Positions 1 to 10,633 of a stretch of DNA of 64,000 nucleotides are shown here, piece by piece. The number at the start of each line of letters is the position of its first letter. Positions within the stretch are counted from its first letter, which is position 1. Origin of the DNA: an uncultured Pelagibacteraceae bacterium (lineage in GTDB: Bacteria > Pseudomonadota > Alphaproteobacteria > Pelagibacterales > Pelagibacteraceae); contig CABYIV010000002.1 of the NCBI GenBank assembly GCA_902519255.1, positions 77,588 to 141,587 on the forward strand, given 5' to 3'. A program made the translations under genes and the position numbers. The notes under the pieces were generated by a model. That model saw nothing but the letters and a program-made list of their open reading frames with translations, ran no database searches and was not told the origin of the DNA.

Positions 1-1668
1 TGAAACTAATAAATTCACAGTATTTATATCTAGATCTTCAAGGTTACTTTCACCAACAATATCTACTATTTTAATTAATAATAAGCCTAACTCTCCATTT
101 GATAGCATTTGTTTTATATCAGAAGAAAATTGATAGTTGTATTCATAGAGGTTTGCGTATTTTTTATCTATTTTTACGCCATCTGATTTAAGCGATTCAA
201 TAAGAATCATATCTTTTGTTGAAAAAACATATTTTTTGTTTCTTTTAATTTTTTTTAAAATATCGTTTGTTTCCTTTTCAGCTTTAGGCAAACTAGTTTT
301 ATTTAAAAAGTAATTTAATAATTTTGACTGATGTATTTTTTTATTATTAAATTTTATCTTTTTCTCCTTTTTTAACTTGTTGTCGGTATGATTTTCATAA
401 AAGGTAGTAAAATTTGAGGGAACATCATCTTTTTTTATTTTTTTTAATATTACTTTAATTTCATTATCAAACGCATTATCTAATTTTTTTTTTTGGAAAG
501 ATTTATATAGTTCAGACGTCATACTTAATCTTTGCTCGACATCAACAGATAAAAGTAATCTTTGATATAATAAAGCTCTGCCCTCATAATCTGGAAGTAG
601 CTTATAAGAATCTTTGGCATTTAATAGTTGTGTTATGTTAAATTGAAATTTTTTATATGTATCTAGTAGTTCTCTCTCCTCAAATACATTTTCGTGAGTT
701 GCTCTTTCTAATAATCTTAAATCTTCTGGATTTTCAATATCAAAGGAATTTGCATTTTTAAGAATATTTGATGATGACAAATAACTCCAGATATATCTAG
801 GTGATTCCATTTTTGGCTCATAATTAAAATCATTATTTGTTTTATGAGATAAGTGAAAATATAAAATATTTTCGTCTGAAATTATTTCATCTTTACTAGC
901 GTAACCCATTAATATATTAAATTTATTTTCAAAAAAAGTGTCTATCTCATCCAACTCTTTTGACAAATCGAAAAGTAGTTGAGCTTGTTCTTTTTTATCT
1001 TCTAGAATTAAACAATAAATTTTAAAATTATTTAGGTACTTATCAGTAATAGCACCACTAATATTAAATATTTCACATGCTTTTTTTACCTCAGAGTTTG
1101 AAAGAAAATATTCTGAATAAAATTTTATCAATTTATTTTTATTTGAAACTTCAGAGTTATTAATTAAAAATTCTTTGATTAATTCAAAATCTTTTTTGTT
1201 TATTAAATGATTAAATTTAAACTCTAAAAATTCCTCTTCAGTAATATTATTTGTAGGAATATATGAATTTGTTAGTAAAGCTATATCTAATATTTTTTTT
1301 GAAAATTCAGATAAATTTCTATTTAAATTTTTATTTAATATACTTTTAATTAACTCACCATCACTGTTCGACCACATGTCAATTTTTAGGCCATTCTGCG
1401 CAGGATCATATAATCCAGCTAATTTTATAGCGGATGAGTCGATTTCTTTATTTATCACTATCTCGGAACTAGATTGAACTGATAATGTTGTATTATTATT
1501 TAGATTATTACTTACGTTTATGTTTGAGGTTGAATTTTCTTTGTTAATGATGTCTTTTTTTTCAATTTTCCAGATATCGATTGGTTCATTTGCATAAGAA
1601 CAATTATAAAAAAATAAAATTAAGGTTATTTTGAAAATTTTTTTACTTAATTGTTTTAAAATTTTCAT
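1..1668 (-). CDS. Large secreted protein of unknown function (C-terminus beyond window)
   Basis: The reading frame is open for 556 codons from an ATG at 1668 to the window edge, so the C-terminus is missing. The N-terminus looks like a Sec signal peptide: Lys-rich start, a hydrophobic run ILFFYN at about residues 16-22, then a likely cleavage site near SYA-NEP at about residue 27; it lacks a proper lipobox. The rest is Asn/Lys/Glu-rich and mostly helical in character, reminiscent of TPR-like helical repeats, but I cannot name a domain. A 46-residue membrane peptide lies just upstream and overlaps it by 26 bases, so the two are probably co-expressed, divergently from aroK. In other alphaproteobacteria poorly described large secreted proteins also sit near aroK; equivalence is an inference. 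Function unknown. Confidence 0.75.
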   Translation of the reverse strand, partial: MKILKQLSKKIFKITLILFFYNCSYANEPIDIWKIEKKDIINKENSTSNINVSNNLNNNTTLSVQSSSEIVINKEIDSSAIKLAGLYDPAQNGLKIDMWSNSDGELIKSILNKNLNRNLSEFSKKILDIALLTNSYIPTNNITEEEFLEFKFNHLINKKDFELIKEFLINNSEVSNKNKLIKFYSEYFLSNSEVKKACEIFNISGAITDKYLNNFKIYCLILEDKKEQAQLLFDLSKELDEIDTFFENKFNILMGYASKDEIISDENILYFHLSHKTNNDFNYEPKMESPRYIWSYLSSSNILKNANSFDIENPEDLRLLERATHENVFEERELLDTYKKFQFNITQLLNAKDSYKLLPDYEGRALLYQRLLLSVDVEQRLSMTSELYKSFQKKKLDNAFDNEIKVILKKIKKDDVPSNFTTFYENHTDNKLKKEKKIKFNNKKIHQSKLLNYFLNKTSLPKAEKETNDILKKIKRNKKYVFSTKDMILIESLKSDGVKIDKKYANLYEYNYQFSSDIKQMLSNGELGLLLIKIVDIVGESNLEDLDINTVNLLVS

Positions 1669-1783
1669 TAGGCAAAATCACTTCAATTTTTTTGTTGGGG
1701 GATGGGAAATCAATCTGAATCAAAACAACAATAGACAAAATTAATATAAAAAAAATAATTCCAGCTTTAATTGCAAATTTCAT
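1643..1783 (-). CDS. Small single-pass membrane protein, 46 aa, unknown function
   Basis: A short ORF of 46 residues starts at an ATG (1783) preceded by AAAGGAA about 11 bases upstream. It begins MKFAIKAGII, has one hydrophobic segment covering about residues 5-23, and ends in a polar Pro/Lys/Asn tail, which suggests an inner-membrane anchor with a short periplasmic tail. Its stop overlaps the start of the large secreted protein by 26 bases, a typical coupled arrangement in this genome. I recognise no family. Coding status rests on the ribosome binding site, the overlap and the well-formed membrane segment only. Confidence 0.55.
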   Translation of the reverse strand: MKFAIKAGIIFFILILSIVVLIQIDFPSPNKKIEVILPNENFKTIK

Positions 1784-1879
1784 ATTATGTTATATTCCTT
1801 TGTAGTATAATGTTTTAAAAGCATATAATTTTGTAAAATCAAAATAAGACATATTTGTGTTTTTTCAACTTAGAAATAT
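1784..1879. promoter_or_regulatory. Divergent promoter region between secreted-protein genes and aroK
   Basis: This 96-base spacer separates the starts of two divergently transcribed units, so it must contain promoters for both the leftward secreted-protein pair and the rightward aroK-aroB pair. It is strongly A+T-rich with TATAAT-like hexamers in both directions, but I cannot choose specific -35/-10 pairs with confidence and see no clear operator. Confidence 0.4.
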
Positions 1880-2404
1880 ATGGAATCAAATAAAAATCTA
1901 GTTTTAGTAGGTATGATGGGCTCAGGAAAGACATTAATAGGAAAATTGATTTCTAAACAAACCAAACTTAAATTTATTGATATAGATAATAAAATTGAAG
2001 AAAAAGAAAAAATGAAAATTGCAGAAATTTTCAAAAAAAAGGGAGAAAAATACTTCCGTGATTGTGAAGAAGAAATAACATTATCATGTTTACAAGGTGA
2101 AAAACAAATTTTATCACTAGGTGGAGGTGCATATATTAATACCAATATTAGGAAAGAATGTAAGAAAAGTTCTTTTAGTTTTTGGTTGAACTGGAAAAAA
2201 GATATAATAATTAAAAGAATAAATGGTAGCAAAAAAAGACCTCTAGCCATGACATTAAGTAAAACAGATCTAGAGAGACTAATAAATGAAAGAGCTAAAA
2301 TATATAGTTTGGCAGACTTCACAATTAATTGTGATCAGCTAAATAAAAATGAAATAGCGAATAAAATTATAAAAAAATATGAAACCAAAAATAATAAAGG
2401 TTAA
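1880..2404 (+). CDS. aroK: Shikimate kinase
   Basis: This enzyme phosphorylates shikimate at the 3-hydroxyl using ATP, in the cytoplasmic route to chorismate and aromatic amino acids. The 174-residue length is normal. Visible motifs are the P-loop GMMGSGKT at residues 11-18, the shikimate-binding acidic pair in FIDID at about 32-36, FRDCE at about 60, the GGGA loop at about 77-80, and a lid segment with KKRPLA. The ATG at 1880 gives the canonical start. The gene overlaps aroB by 26 bases, so translation of the two is probably coupled, and the aroK-aroB order is standard for proteobacteria. Confidence 0.95.
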   Translation: MESNKNLVLVGMMGSGKTLIGKLISKQTKLKFIDIDNKIEEKEKMKIAEIFKKKGEKYFRDCEEEITLSCLQGEKQILSLGGGAYINTNIRKECKKSSFSFWLNWKKDIIIKRINGSKKRPLAMTLSKTDLERLINERAKIYSLADFTINCDQLNKNEIANKIIKKYETKNNKG

Positions 2405-3494
2405 AACTAAAAGTAAAAATTACGAAGTTCATATTGGTACCAATATAATTTCAAAATTAAGAAATATTATAAAAAAAAATAAATTATCATTTTCAAAATG
2501 TTTAATAGTAACTGATAGTAAAATACCAAAAAAATTTAGAACAATGCTCTTAGGAAATTTAAAAAATCAAAAAATCTATACTTTAAATTTTAGTGCAAGT
2601 GAGAAAAATAAAAGTAACTTAAGTATCGATAAAATACATAATGTTTTATTTAAAAATAATTTTTATAGAGAAGACTGTATAATTTCATTTGGTGGAGGAA
2701 TTACAGGAGATGTAGTTGGATATGCGGCCAGCACATTTAAAAGAGGAATAAAATTTATTAATATACCCTCAACTTTATTAGCTCAAGTCGATTCTTCTAT
2801 AGGTGGTAAAACAGGTATTAATAATAAATTTGGAAAAAATCTTATAGGAAGTTTTTATCAGCCAGATTTAGTAATTTCAGATATTAATTTACTACGCACC
2901 CTCCCCAAAAGAGAAATTATATGTGGATATGCTGAAATATTAAAAAGTAGTTTAATTGATAGCAAAAAAAATTTTATTTTCTTAGATAAAAATTTTAATA
3001 AGATTTTAAATCTGAAAGGAAATTTTATAATTAATGCAATTTTAAATAGCTGTTTATTAAAAAAAAAAATTATTGAAAAAGATGAAAAAGAAAAAAATTT
3101 AAGAAAATCTTTAAATCTTGGCCATACTTTTGCTCACGCATATGAGGCTAGTCTTGGTTACTCAAAAAAATTAAATCATGGAGAAGCTGTTATATTTGGT
3201 TTAATGAATGCTGTAAATTTTAGTAAAGAAAAAAAAATTATTTCAAATTCAAATTCAGAATTAATAAACAATCATATTAGAAAGATAGAAATTAAAAATA
3301 AATATAAAGACCTTTTTAATAAAAGGAAAATTACATCAATTATTGATTTTATGAAAAGTGACAAAAAAAATAAATCAGACAATATAAACTTAATTTTAAT
3401 AAGGAATTTTGGAAAATTAAACCTAAATTATCAAGCCAAATCTGGTGAATTGAACAAGTTTTTATTAAAAGAATTAAGTAAAGCTTATTTGTAA
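2379..3494 (+). CDS. aroB: 3-dehydroquinate synthase
   Basis: It converts DAHP to 3-dehydroquinate, the second step of the shikimate pathway, using NAD and a divalent metal. The 371-residue length fits. Sequence hallmarks are the NAD-binding GGGITGDVVGYAAS, the phosphate-binding STLLAQVDSSIGGKTG, the metal ligands Glu in GYAEILK, His in LGHTFAHA and His in LNHGEAV. The ATG lies 26 bases inside the end of aroK. The C-terminal codons overlap the end of convergent bolA by 21 bases, leaving no room for a separate terminator, a sign of the compact genome. Confidence 0.95.
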   Translation: MKPKIIKVKTKSKNYEVHIGTNIISKLRNIIKKNKLSFSKCLIVTDSKIPKKFRTMLLGNLKNQKIYTLNFSASEKNKSNLSIDKIHNVLFKNNFYREDCIISFGGGITGDVVGYAASTFKRGIKFINIPSTLLAQVDSSIGGKTGINNKFGKNLIGSFYQPDLVISDINLLRTLPKREIICGYAEILKSSLIDSKKNFIFLDKNFNKILNLKGNFIINAILNSCLLKKKIIEKDEKEKNLRKSLNLGHTFAHAYEASLGYSKKLNHGEAVIFGLMNAVNFSKEKKIISNSNSELINNHIRKIEIKNKYKDLFNKRKITSIIDFMKSDKKNKSDNINLILIRNFGKLNLNYQAKSGELNKFLLKELSKAYL

Positions 3495-3734
3495 AGAATG
3501 AATATCAGTTTTCAATTCTTCGCTTAAAATTTTGTAGATTACTTTATTAGACTGAATTCTATTCGTTTTTTTCAATATTTCAGAATTTATTTCTAATTTA
3601 ATATGATATTTGCCTTTCTGATGTGAATTATGTTTTAAATGCTTATAAGTGTTATCAATTATCTTTACATTTTTTATAGACCTGTCATTCAAAAGTTTAT
3701 TTTCAATTTTTTTTGAAAGTTGATTAATATCCAT
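3474..3734 (-). CDS. bolA: BolA family protein
   Basis: BolA proteins pair with monothiol glutaredoxins in iron-sulfur cluster trafficking and affect stress and cell morphology. From the ATG at 3734 the product is 86 residues, normal for the family; a longer in-frame extension upstream is unlikely because it would run into the divergent J-protein gene. Family features are the loop NSHQKGKYHIKLEINSE, the helix NKVIYKILSEEL and the C-terminal IHSLQI with the conserved His. The usual HR before VY is replaced by SNK. In alphaproteobacteria BolA frequently sits next to the J-protein/cobS/cobT group, exactly as here. Confidence 0.85.
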   Translation of the reverse strand: MDINQLSKKIENKLLNDRSIKNVKIIDNTYKHLKHNSHQKGKYHIKLEINSEILKKTNRIQSNKVIYKILSEELKTDIHSLQISFT

Positions 3735-3754
3735 TAAACTTGATATTATATTAT

Positions 3755-4288
3755 ATGAAAAACATTTGTGAATGGAATAATTGCAATGAGGAGGGACTTT
3801 ACAAAGCTCCAAAAGAAAAGGATAACAGCAAAGAATATAGGCTTCTATGTCTAGAGCATGTAAGAGAGTTTAATAAAAGCTGGAATTATTTTTCAGGTAT
3901 GAGCGACGAACAAGTAATCAACTTTTTAAAGTCTGACATGACATGGCATAAGCCAACGCAGAGTTTCAGCTCTTCAGACAATTTTTTCAAAATATTGTGG
4001 AATAATACTTTAAAAGATGAAAATGGAAAATTTAAAGATTTTAGTAATTTGAATCATATGAATAAGTTTAATTTTAATAGTAATGATCTTAAAGCCTTTG
4101 AAATTTTGGGTGTTGGAGTTGGTTTAAAATGGGCCAAAATACAAGAAAAATTCAAAAGACTTGTGAAAAAATTTCACCCTGATATGAATGCTGGCAATAA
4201 AAAATTTGAAGATAAGCTTAAAGTGATAACTTTAGCTTATACCCAATTAAAAAATACTTATAAGGACAAAATTGACAACAAATATTGA
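3755..4288 (+). CDS. J-domain (DnaJ-like) protein with N-terminal Cys/His motif
   Basis: A 177-residue protein from the ATG at 3755; a TTG five codons upstream is possible but leaves less spacing from divergent bolA. The N-terminus carries C5-x4-C10 and C32-x2-H35, a plausible zinc site, followed by [13 protein letters not shown]. The C-terminal third is a J-domain with the diagnostic HPD at 141-143 (KKFHPDMN), so it should stimulate an Hsp70 (DnaK) ATPase. The same architecture is found next to cobS in many alphaproteobacteria. It overlaps cobS by 17 bases, suggesting joint expression, and a chaperone role for the CobS/CobT machine is an inference from this linkage. Confidence 0.85.
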   Translation: MKNICEWNNCNEEGLYKAPKEKDNSKEYRLLCLEHVREFNKSWNYFSGMSDEQVINFLKSDMTWHKPTQSFSSSDNFFKILWNNTLKDENGKFKDFSNLNHMNKFNFNSNDLKAFEILGVGVGLKWAKIQEKFKRLVKKFHPDMNAGNKKFEDKLKVITLAYTQLKNTYKDKIDNKY

Positions 4289-5246
4289 ACAGACCCCAGA
4301 TATTAAATTATCGATTAAACAAACATTTGGTATAGATTCTGATATGGAAGTGGACGCATTTTCAAAAAAAACTGATTATGTGCCAGATATAGATAAAACT
4401 TATAAATTTGATAAAGATACAACTTTAGCAATCCTCTCTGGATTTTCATTTAATAAAAGAGTCTTAGTGCAAGGTTATCATGGAACAGGTAAATCCACGC
4501 ATATTGAACAAATTGCAGCCAGATTGAATTGGCCATGTATAAGAATTAACTTAGATAGTCATGTTAGTAGAATAGATTTAATTGGTAAAGACTCAATAGT
4601 AATCAAAGATGGAAAACAAGTGACAGAATTCAAGGAGGGAATTCTTCCTTGGTCGATACAAAATCCAGTAGCTTTAGTATTTGATGAATATGATGCTGGT
4701 AGACCAGATGTGATGTTTGTAATTCAAAGAGTTTTAGAAGCTGAAGGAAATTTTACTTTATTAGATAAGAATAAGGTCATTAAGCAAAATAAATATTTCA
4801 GATTATTTGCAACTTCTAATACTGTTGGTTTAGGAGACACAACTGGACTTTATCATGGAACACAACAAATAAACCAGGGACAAATGGATAGATGGAATAT
4901 TGTAACAACATTAAATTATTTAGCTTTGGAAAAAGAAATGGAAATTATTTTAGGAAAAAATAAATCTTTAGATAATAATAAAGGTAAAGAGAAAGTTGCA
5001 AACATGATAAAAGTTGCGACACTTACTAGAAAAGGATTTATGGCTGGAGATATTTCAACTGTTATGAGTCCCAGGACGGTGCTACATTGGGCAGAAAATT
5101 CAGAAATATTTAAAGATGTAGGTTATGCGTTCAGAGTAACTTTTTTAAATAAATGTGATGACGTAGAAAAGAATACAATCGCAGAATATTATCAAAGATG
5201 TTTTGGAGAAGAACTGCCAGAATCGATGATAAATATTCAGGTTTAA
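4272..5246 (+). CDS. cobS: CobS-like AAA+ ATPase (cobaltochelatase motor subunit)
   Basis: CobS is the MoxR-type AAA+ subunit that with CobT powers cobalt insertion by CobN in aerobic cobalamin synthesis. The 324 residues align end to end with known Cob[12 protein letters not shown] near the N-terminus, Walker A GYHGTGKS at 68-75, [15 protein letters not shown] at about 93-107, Walker [11 protein letters not shown] at about 134-143, and [16 protein letters not shown]. The start is a TTG at 4272, chosen because it yields the family's N-terminus; no ATG lies before residue 25. It overlaps the J-protein and abuts cobT. No cobN or other corrin gene is in the window, so the physiological substrate is open. 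Confidence 0.9.
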   Translation: MTTNIEQTPDIKLSIKQTFGIDSDMEVDAFSKKTDYVPDIDKTYKFDKDTTLAILSGFSFNKRVLVQGYHGTGKSTHIEQIAARLNWPCIRINLDSHVSRIDLIGKDSIVIKDGKQVTEFKEGILPWSIQNPVALVFDEYDAGRPDVMFVIQRVLEAEGNFTLLDKNKVIKQNKYFRLFATSNTVGLGDTTGLYHGTQQINQGQMDRWNIVTTLNYLALEKEMEIILGKNKSLDNNKGKEKVANMIKVATLTRKGFMAGDISTVMSPRTVLHWAENSEIFKDVGYAFRVTFLNKCDDVEKNTIAEYYQRCFGEELPESMINIQV

Positions 5247-7036
5247 TGAACAAAGATGATCTTATAAAAGAGCAATTTAAACAAGCTTTAAACTCAACGA
5301 TTAAAGCCATTTCAGGCGAAACACATCCATTAAAAGACAAAAAAAATTTAAAAGAATTTAATATTTCTAAATTTGATAATTTAAAAGATAAAGAAAACTT
5401 TATAAAATTAAGAGCTGAGGCAGATTCGGAGGCACTAAAAAGAAAATTTTCTGATAATTCTACATTGGAACAAAATATTCCAAAAACACCTACTTGCCAT
5501 ACGCTGTATAAAATTTCTGAAAAAATAAGATATGAACTTTTAGGATCACAAATGATGAGAGGAATTTCTAAAAATTTAATGGCCAAATATAACAATAAGA
5601 TTGGTATGGCAAAACCTGAAAATATAAAAAAGAAAGAGGAATCTAATGTTTCTGAAGCTTTTGAATATTACATGCTTAATAAAATAATGAACGTAAATTT
5701 AACTGAAAGCGCTGAAAAAATTTTATCATACTGGAAAGATGATTTTGAAAAGTCTTTAGATAAACACATAGACTTTTTAAAAGAAAATGCAGAGAATCAG
5801 GACATATACAATTCTAAAATATCAGAAATTCTTCAGAATATGGAAATCTTCGAATCTGAAGAAGAAAACAAAAAGGAAGAGGAGAAAGAAGATGAGCAAG
5901 ATAACAATAATTCAAAAGATGATCAAAAAACAGATAGTGGAGAATCCCAAGAAAGAGAAGAGGAAGACAGTATTAATGAAGGAGTTGATAGTTCTGACGA
6001 AATGAATGAATTTAGACTTGATGAACAACTAGGAAATGATGATGCTGAAAATAATGAAATAGAAAATATTGTTCAAAAAAAAAATTTAGGAATAAGTAAT
6101 AAAGAATATAAAATATATACTTCAGAATTTGATGAGACCGCAAAAGCAGAAACATTGGAAAATTCTGAAGAAATTTCAAAATTAAGAAAAAATTTAGATC
6201 AACAGCTAACTAGTTTCCAAGACATAATTACCAAACTTGCAAATAAATTACAAAGACAGTTACTTGCAAAACAAAGTAGATCTTGGGAATTTGATCTTGA
6301 AGAAGGTTTATTAGATAGTTCAAAATTACCAAGAATAATAATTGATCCATATAATTCCCTTTCTTTTAAAAAAGAGAAAGATTTAGAGTTTAAAGATACA
6401 GTTGTGACTTTACTAATAGATAATTCTGGATCTATGAGAGGGAGGCCAATTACTATCGCCGCTCTTTGTGCTGATATATTGTCTAGAACATTAGAAAGAT
6501 GCTCGGTTAAAGTTGAAATTCTTGGTTTCACAACAAAAAATTGGAAGGGTGGTAAGAGTAGAGAAAAGTGGAATAAACTTGGAAAATTAAAAAATCCAGG
6601 ACGTTTAAATGACCTAAGACATATAATTTATAAATCTGCTGATACTCACTGGAGACAATCAAAAAAAAATTTAGGCTTAATGCTAAAAGAGGGTTTGCTT
6701 AAAGAAAATATTGATGGTGAAGCTATTACTTGGGCTTTCAACAGACTTAAGAAAAGAAAAGAAGAAAGAAAAATTCTTATGGTTATTTCAGATGGAGCTC
6801 CGGTTGATGACTCAACATTATCTGTTAACTCGGGTGATTTTTTAGAAAAACATCTAAAGCAAACTGTAAAATCAATAGAAAACAAAAGTGATATCGAAAT
6901 TCTTGCTATAGGCATAGGCCACGACGTTTCGAGATATTACAAAAAAGCGATAAAAATAGCTGATGTTCAAGAGTTAGGGGATGTAATGATTGGTCAGCTT
7001 AGTGGTTTGTTTGAAAATAATAAAAAGTTACACTAA
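5246..7036 (+). CDS. cobT: CobT-like VWA-domain protein (cobaltochelatase partner)
   Basis: CobT forms a chaperone-like ring with CobS. The start is the ATG at 5246 that shares a base with the cobS stop (TAATG); an ORF extending further upstream lies inside cobS. The 596-residue product has a helical N-terminal half, a very acidic Glu/Asp-rich linker at about residues 195-275, and a C-terminal VWA domain with an intact MIDAS motif [10 protein letters not shown] and later [10 protein letters not shown]. This is the classic CobT layout. The stop overlaps the end of convergent regB by 9 bases. The intact MIDAS and Walker motifs of the pair argue that the machine is under selection. Confidence 0.9.
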   Translation: MNKDDLIKEQFKQALNSTIKAISGETHPLKDKKNLKEFNISKFDNLKDKENFIKLRAEADSEALKRKFSDNSTLEQNIPKTPTCHTLYKISEKIRYELLGSQMMRGISKNLMAKYNNKIGMAKPENIKKKEESNVSEAFEYYMLNKIMNVNLTESAEKILSYWKDDFEKSLDKHIDFLKENAENQDIYNSKISEILQNMEIFESEEENKKEEEKEDEQDNNNSKDDQKTDSGESQEREEEDSINEGVDSSDEMNEFRLDEQLGNDDAENNEIENIVQKKNLGISNKEYKIYTSEFDETAKAETLENSEEISKLRKNLDQQLTSFQDIITKLANKLQRQLLAKQSRSWEFDLEEGLLDSSKLPRIIIDPYNSLSFKKEKDLEFKDTVVTLLIDNSGSMRGRPITIAALCADILSRTLERCSVKVEILGFTTKNWKGGKSREKWNKLGKLKNPGRLNDLRHIIYKSADTHWRQSKKNLGLMLKEGLLKENIDGEAITWAFNRLKKRKEERKILMVISDGAPVDDSTLSVNSGDFLEKHLKQTVKSIENKSDIEILAIGIGHDVSRYYKKAIKIADVQELGDVMIGQLSGLFENNKKLH

Positions 7037-8308
7037 TTTTTTTAAATTTTTATTTTCCCACTCTATTTTTACTTCAGCTCCACCTCTAGTTTCTGAATTT
7101 CTAATTGTTATTTTGGCAGAATTTTTTTCTAACAAAGTTTTGCCTATAAAAATCCCTAGGCCTAATCCAGTTTTTTTATTATCCTTAGGTTTAAGTGTCT
7201 TAATATAAGGCTCTCCAATCTTGTTAAGTATATCTTTTGGTATACCAGGGCCATCATCCTCAATTGTTATTTCAGTTTTTTGACTGTCGCTTTTGATGGC
7301 AATATAGATATTTTCATTTGAAAATTTGTTAGCATTCCCAATGAAATTTCTCAAACCATAAACAATTTCAACAGATTTTAATATTTCAAATGAGTTGGAA
7401 TCTTGCTCTTTATCAATATTAAAATTCTTATTTGAAATTTCCTTAAATGAGTTAACTATCTCGCTAATATAATCGTAAAGCGTTTTATTTTTGTCAATAA
7501 AATCATCTTCTATTGTAGGATTTAATGTTAGTTTTTTTAAAATATCATTACACCTGTTAACTTGACTAATTAGTAGTTCGAGATCTTTTTTTACATCATC
7601 ATTGTCTTTAAATTGATCAAAGAGATCGTGAGAAATAATTTTAATGGTAGACAAAGGAGTGCCAAATGAATGAGCTGCAGCTGCGGCTTGTCCACCAAGT
7701 GAAACAAGTTCGTGCTCTTTGGAAATTACTTCTTGGATTTTATCCAAAGCATCTTTTCTAAGGTTTGTTTCTTGTCCAAAAATAAATGCGAAATAGTTCA
7801 AAAAAAATAAAGCAATTATTAATGCTAGAGGAATTGCATAGTAATAATACAAGCTAATTTTATATTCATCTAATGGTTTAGGTAGTTCATAGTGATAGAA
7901 AGTTAAAAATATAATCGTTGCTAGAGTAATTAAAATTAAAGCAATATTTGTTCTGATATTTAAATTGGATGCAGCAAATACGCTTGGTATCAAAAGAAAT
8001 ATTGAAAAAGGATTTAAAATACCTCCAGATAAGTAAAGTAAAGCACTCAGTTGAAGGATATCTAAAGATAAAAAATTAAAAGAAGTTACATTTGAAAGTA
8101 TTGGTTTTTTATAAAAAAAAATTAGGTAGAAGTTGCTCAAAGCTCCAATAAAAATTATTAGATTAGATAAAATGAATTCGAATTCAAAACCAAAAATAAA
8201 CTTTACTGTGTTTATAGTTATAAACTGTCCTAAAATTCCAATCCATCTTAAATTTATATAAGTAGACTTATTCAATGATGTTGCTTTGACAGATTGTTTT
8301 AAATCCAT
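7028..8308 (-). CDS. regB: RegB/PrrB-type redox sensor histidine kinase
   Basis: RegB senses the redox state of the ubiquinone pool and phosphorylates a RegA response regulator. The 426-residue protein has about six N-terminal membrane segments (residues 20-175) including the ubiquinone-binding heptapeptide form GGxxNPF (GGILNPF, 95-101). The H-box [13 protein letters not shown] contains phospho-acceptor His at about 213. A Cys in QVNRCND lies exactly 40 residues later, the same spacing as the redox-active Cys265 from His225 in Rhodobacter RegB. ATP-binding boxes EDDGPGIP and [10 protein letters not shown] follow. It starts one base after the gyrB stop, so it is almost surely co-transcribed with gyrB. 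RegA is not in this window. Confidence 0.88.
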   Translation of the reverse strand: MDLKQSVKATSLNKSTYINLRWIGILGQFITINTVKFIFGFEFEFILSNLIIFIGALSNFYLIFFYKKPILSNVTSFNFLSLDILQLSALLYLSGGILNPFSIFLLIPSVFAASNLNIRTNIALILITLATIIFLTFYHYELPKPLDEYKISLYYYYAIPLALIIALFFLNYFAFIFGQETNLRKDALDKIQEVISKEHELVSLGGQAAAAAHSFGTPLSTIKIISHDLFDQFKDNDDVKKDLELLISQVNRCNDILKKLTLNPTIEDDFIDKNKTLYDYISEIVNSFKEISNKNFNIDKEQDSNSFEILKSVEIVYGLRNFIGNANKFSNENIYIAIKSDSQKTEITIEDDGPGIPKDILNKIGEPYIKTLKPKDNKKTGLGLGIFIGKTLLEKNSAKITIRNSETRGGAEVKIEWENKNLKKLV

Positions 8309-10372
<2,064 letters not shown>

Positions 10373-10438
10373 TTAATATGGAAGAAATTTTTATAACATT
10401 TTTATAAAAAATTTAAAAATGGTAGAGACACAAATGCT

Positions 10439-10469
10439 CAAATAAGTGTTGAATACCAACATTTATTTG
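10439..10469. promoter_or_regulatory. 13-bp inverted repeat upstream of gyrB
   Basis: The arms CAAATAAGTGTTG (10439-10451) and CAACATTTATTTG (10457-10469) are complementary at 12 of 13 positions around a 5-base spacer. The element lies about 70 bases upstream of the gyrB start and 68 bases past the tRNA-Ser 3' end. Read rightward it is followed by TG and a T-run, but no rightward gene ends here, so it is more likely a hairpin in the gyrB leader or an operator. Function is not known. Confidence 0.5.
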
Positions 10470-10536
10470 ATGTTTTTTAGATTTTTTTTCTATTTTGGTA
10501 AAATCCTTTAAAAATATCGATTTTCTAACAAAAATA

Positions 10537-10626
10537 TGGCGGAGAGAATGGGATTCGAACCCATGATAGAGTTTCCCCTATACACGCTTTCCAAGCGTGC
10601 GCCTTCAACCACTCGGCCACCTCTCC
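10537..10626 (-). tRNA. tRNA-Ser (anticodon GGA)
   Basis: On the minus strand the sequence starts GGAGAGG and ends with an encoded CCA at 10537-10539; the acceptor arms pair. The anticodon stem CACGC/GCGTG holds the loop TTGGAAA with anticodon GGA, reading UCC/UCU serine codons. A long variable arm (GTATAGGGGAAACTCTATC region) marks it as a class II tRNA, as expected for serine. The T-arm shows GGTTCGAATCC. The 5' end is only 7 bases beyond the lepA stop, so it may be processed from the lepA transcript. Confidence 0.95.
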
Positions 10627-10633
10627 AAAATGC

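Noticed and set aside
5787..6005. Lys-rich 72-codon frame inside cobT
   Set aside because: It is a frame-shifted reading of the Glu/Asp-rich cobT linker; GAA/GAT repeats read out of frame give Lys/Arg/Ile.
10439..10490. Rightward terminator at the gyrB upstream inverted repeat
   Set aside because: The T-run after the hairpin reads rightward, but no rightward gene ends here, so a terminator function has no client.
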